Shown: in pieces, positions 63,328-64,000 of the stretch | Layout of the letters: the number at the start of each line of letters is the position of its first letter | How positions within the stretch are numbered: position 1 is the stretch's first letter | Assembly: GCA_963731285.1 (NCBI GenBank) | Contig: CAVSUR010000011.1 | Span: 568,072 to 632,071 of the forward strand | Length of the DNA stretch: 64,000 nt | DNA from: CAVSUR01 sp963731285 | Lineage (GTDB): Bacteria > Actinomycetota > Actinomycetes > Streptosporangiales > Streptosporangiaceae | Reading direction: 5' to 3' | Notes under the pieces: generated by a model | Seen by the model: the letters and a program-made list of their open reading frames with translations, nothing else | The model's database searches: none | Told to the model about the DNA's origin: nothing | Program-made: the position numbers and the translations under genes

Positions 63328-64000
63328 AGCGAAGTTTTTCGAGCGTCCGACCGTAGGTCTCTCCCTTTAGGATGCAGGGCATTGACCTGCGGAAACGCTA
63401 AGAAGATCAGGCCCGCACCCCCCATACGCCCCCCGGAACAGGACTCCGAGCAAAGAACCGCAGGTCAATGCCCGCACGCAAACTGCGGACCAGGCCGTAT
63501 GCCCAGTGCCGCACCGAGGTTTGCGTCCGGGTTCGAGGTGTGCCCAGAACCCCTCGCCCCTCGGCGAATGACCACGGCGAGCCTTTCCGGTATGCACCGG
63601 CGGCGCGTTCCCGAGCCGTCGAAGACAGCAACGCGACGGCCATCCGCGGACCCGCTCACCAAGAGCACGGTCATTGTCGCGAACACGCATTACCGGGCCG
63701 GCGGTACTCCTCCGTCCCGGACAACTTCCCCAGACCACCCAGGTCAGCGGGCATCTACGAGCCGCGTAAGGCGACGAGGTCCAGGCCGAGTAACCCGACC
63801 TCGCTATTGGGGCCCATTGCCGGGTTTCTTGAAGTCGGTATGACCGTCGATACCGACAAACCCGTACCCGGCCCCGGCGCCGCAAGGGGGCATCGGCCCG
63901 AACAGCCATGCCGCAGGCCCCGCCGGAGCACGACGGGAAACGACCGCGATCACAGCAGCATGGGTCCACAGCGGCCCTGACAAGCGGCAGATCGAATATC
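63328..64000. other. Right-end stretch without a recognisable gene
   Basis: Apart from the inverted repeat at 63377-63473 I recognise nothing. Open frames on both strands lack family motifs. A short plus-strand frame starting at 63840 stops after 46 codons and may be the broken start of a gene continuing past the window. Confidence 0.35.
63377..63473. repeat. 16-bp perfect inverted repeat
   Basis: GGGCATTGACCTGCGG (63377-63392) is matched by its exact reverse complement at 63458-63473, with 65 bases between. It may be a small transposable relic or a regulatory palindrome. Confidence 0.7.

Noticed and set aside
63468..63980. A 170-codon plus-strand frame at the right edge
   Set aside because: No family or start signal; it begins inside the inverted repeat.

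Overview
The window is high-GC DNA with the codon use and gene order of an actinomycete (Actinomycetota, in the broad Streptomyces/Streptosporangiales style). Supporting landmarks are the atp operon running I-B-E-F-H-A-G-D-C, followed by a DUF2550 gene and a PduO-type cobalamin adenosyltransferase; wecA, tsaC, prmC, prfA, rpmE and rho just upstream of it; a Rho with a very long Arg/Asp/Gly/Gln-rich insert; many GTG starts; and many 4-base GTGA/ATGA gene overlaps. Genus cannot be fixed from the sequence alone.

Layout. 1-7.6 kb: a partial sulfatase homologue that has lost several active-site residues, a small lipoprotein-like gene, a DUF1345 membrane protein coupled to the relic of a GAP-family gene, DUF2252, a stand-alone RibD-like deaminase, an aldehyde dehydrogenase fragment ending at a palindromic element, DUF1801 and a CocE/NonD hydrolase. 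7.6-14.3 kb: a TetR regulator divergent from a run of four oxidoreductase genes (two PYROXD2/CrtI-like flavoproteins, one DAO-type flavoprotein, one Rieske oxygenase), which looks like a catabolic or tailoring cassette of unknown substrate. 14.3-18.7 kb: a NarL-type two-component pair divergent from an MMPL transporter whose frame is broken. 18.8-28.6 kb: cobalamin adenosyltransferase and the F1Fo ATP synthase operon. 28.8-37.8 kb: wecA, tsaC, prmC, prfA, rpmE, rho, an ArgS-derived protein and a single-domain response regulator.

At 37.9 kb lies tRNA-Arg(CCG). Its 3' 41 bases plus 5 downstream bases recur exactly at 61.72-61.77 kb, so 37.98-61.77 kb reads as a roughly 23.8-kb genomic island integrated into the tRNA. 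The island holds accessory genes: a DHFR-like reductase, GNAT, cupins, an ArsR/SRPBCC operon, a double-SIS protein, a ferredoxin with a SufR-like regulator, a molybdopterin oxidoreductase fused to a membrane domain, a two-component system and a methyltransferase. It also holds three IS110 transposases or pieces, a tyrosine recombinase whose 3' end is duplicated 13.4 kb away, and several gene ruins (DinB, DUF488, MmcQ/YjbR, DUF3995, SARP). Next to the distal repeat sits an IS481-type element broken by a 204-bp insertion. The last 0.7 kb has no recognisable gene.

A recurring feature is the single-base frame break. It is seen in atpA, atpC, MMPL, the Rieske gene, the Mo-oxidoreductase, the recombinase (twice), DinB, MmcQ and DUF3995. 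In atpA and atpC, which should be essential, indel error in the assembly is the simplest explanation; in the island true decay is equally likely. Start sites were chosen from visible Shine-Dalgarno sequences and gene overlaps.
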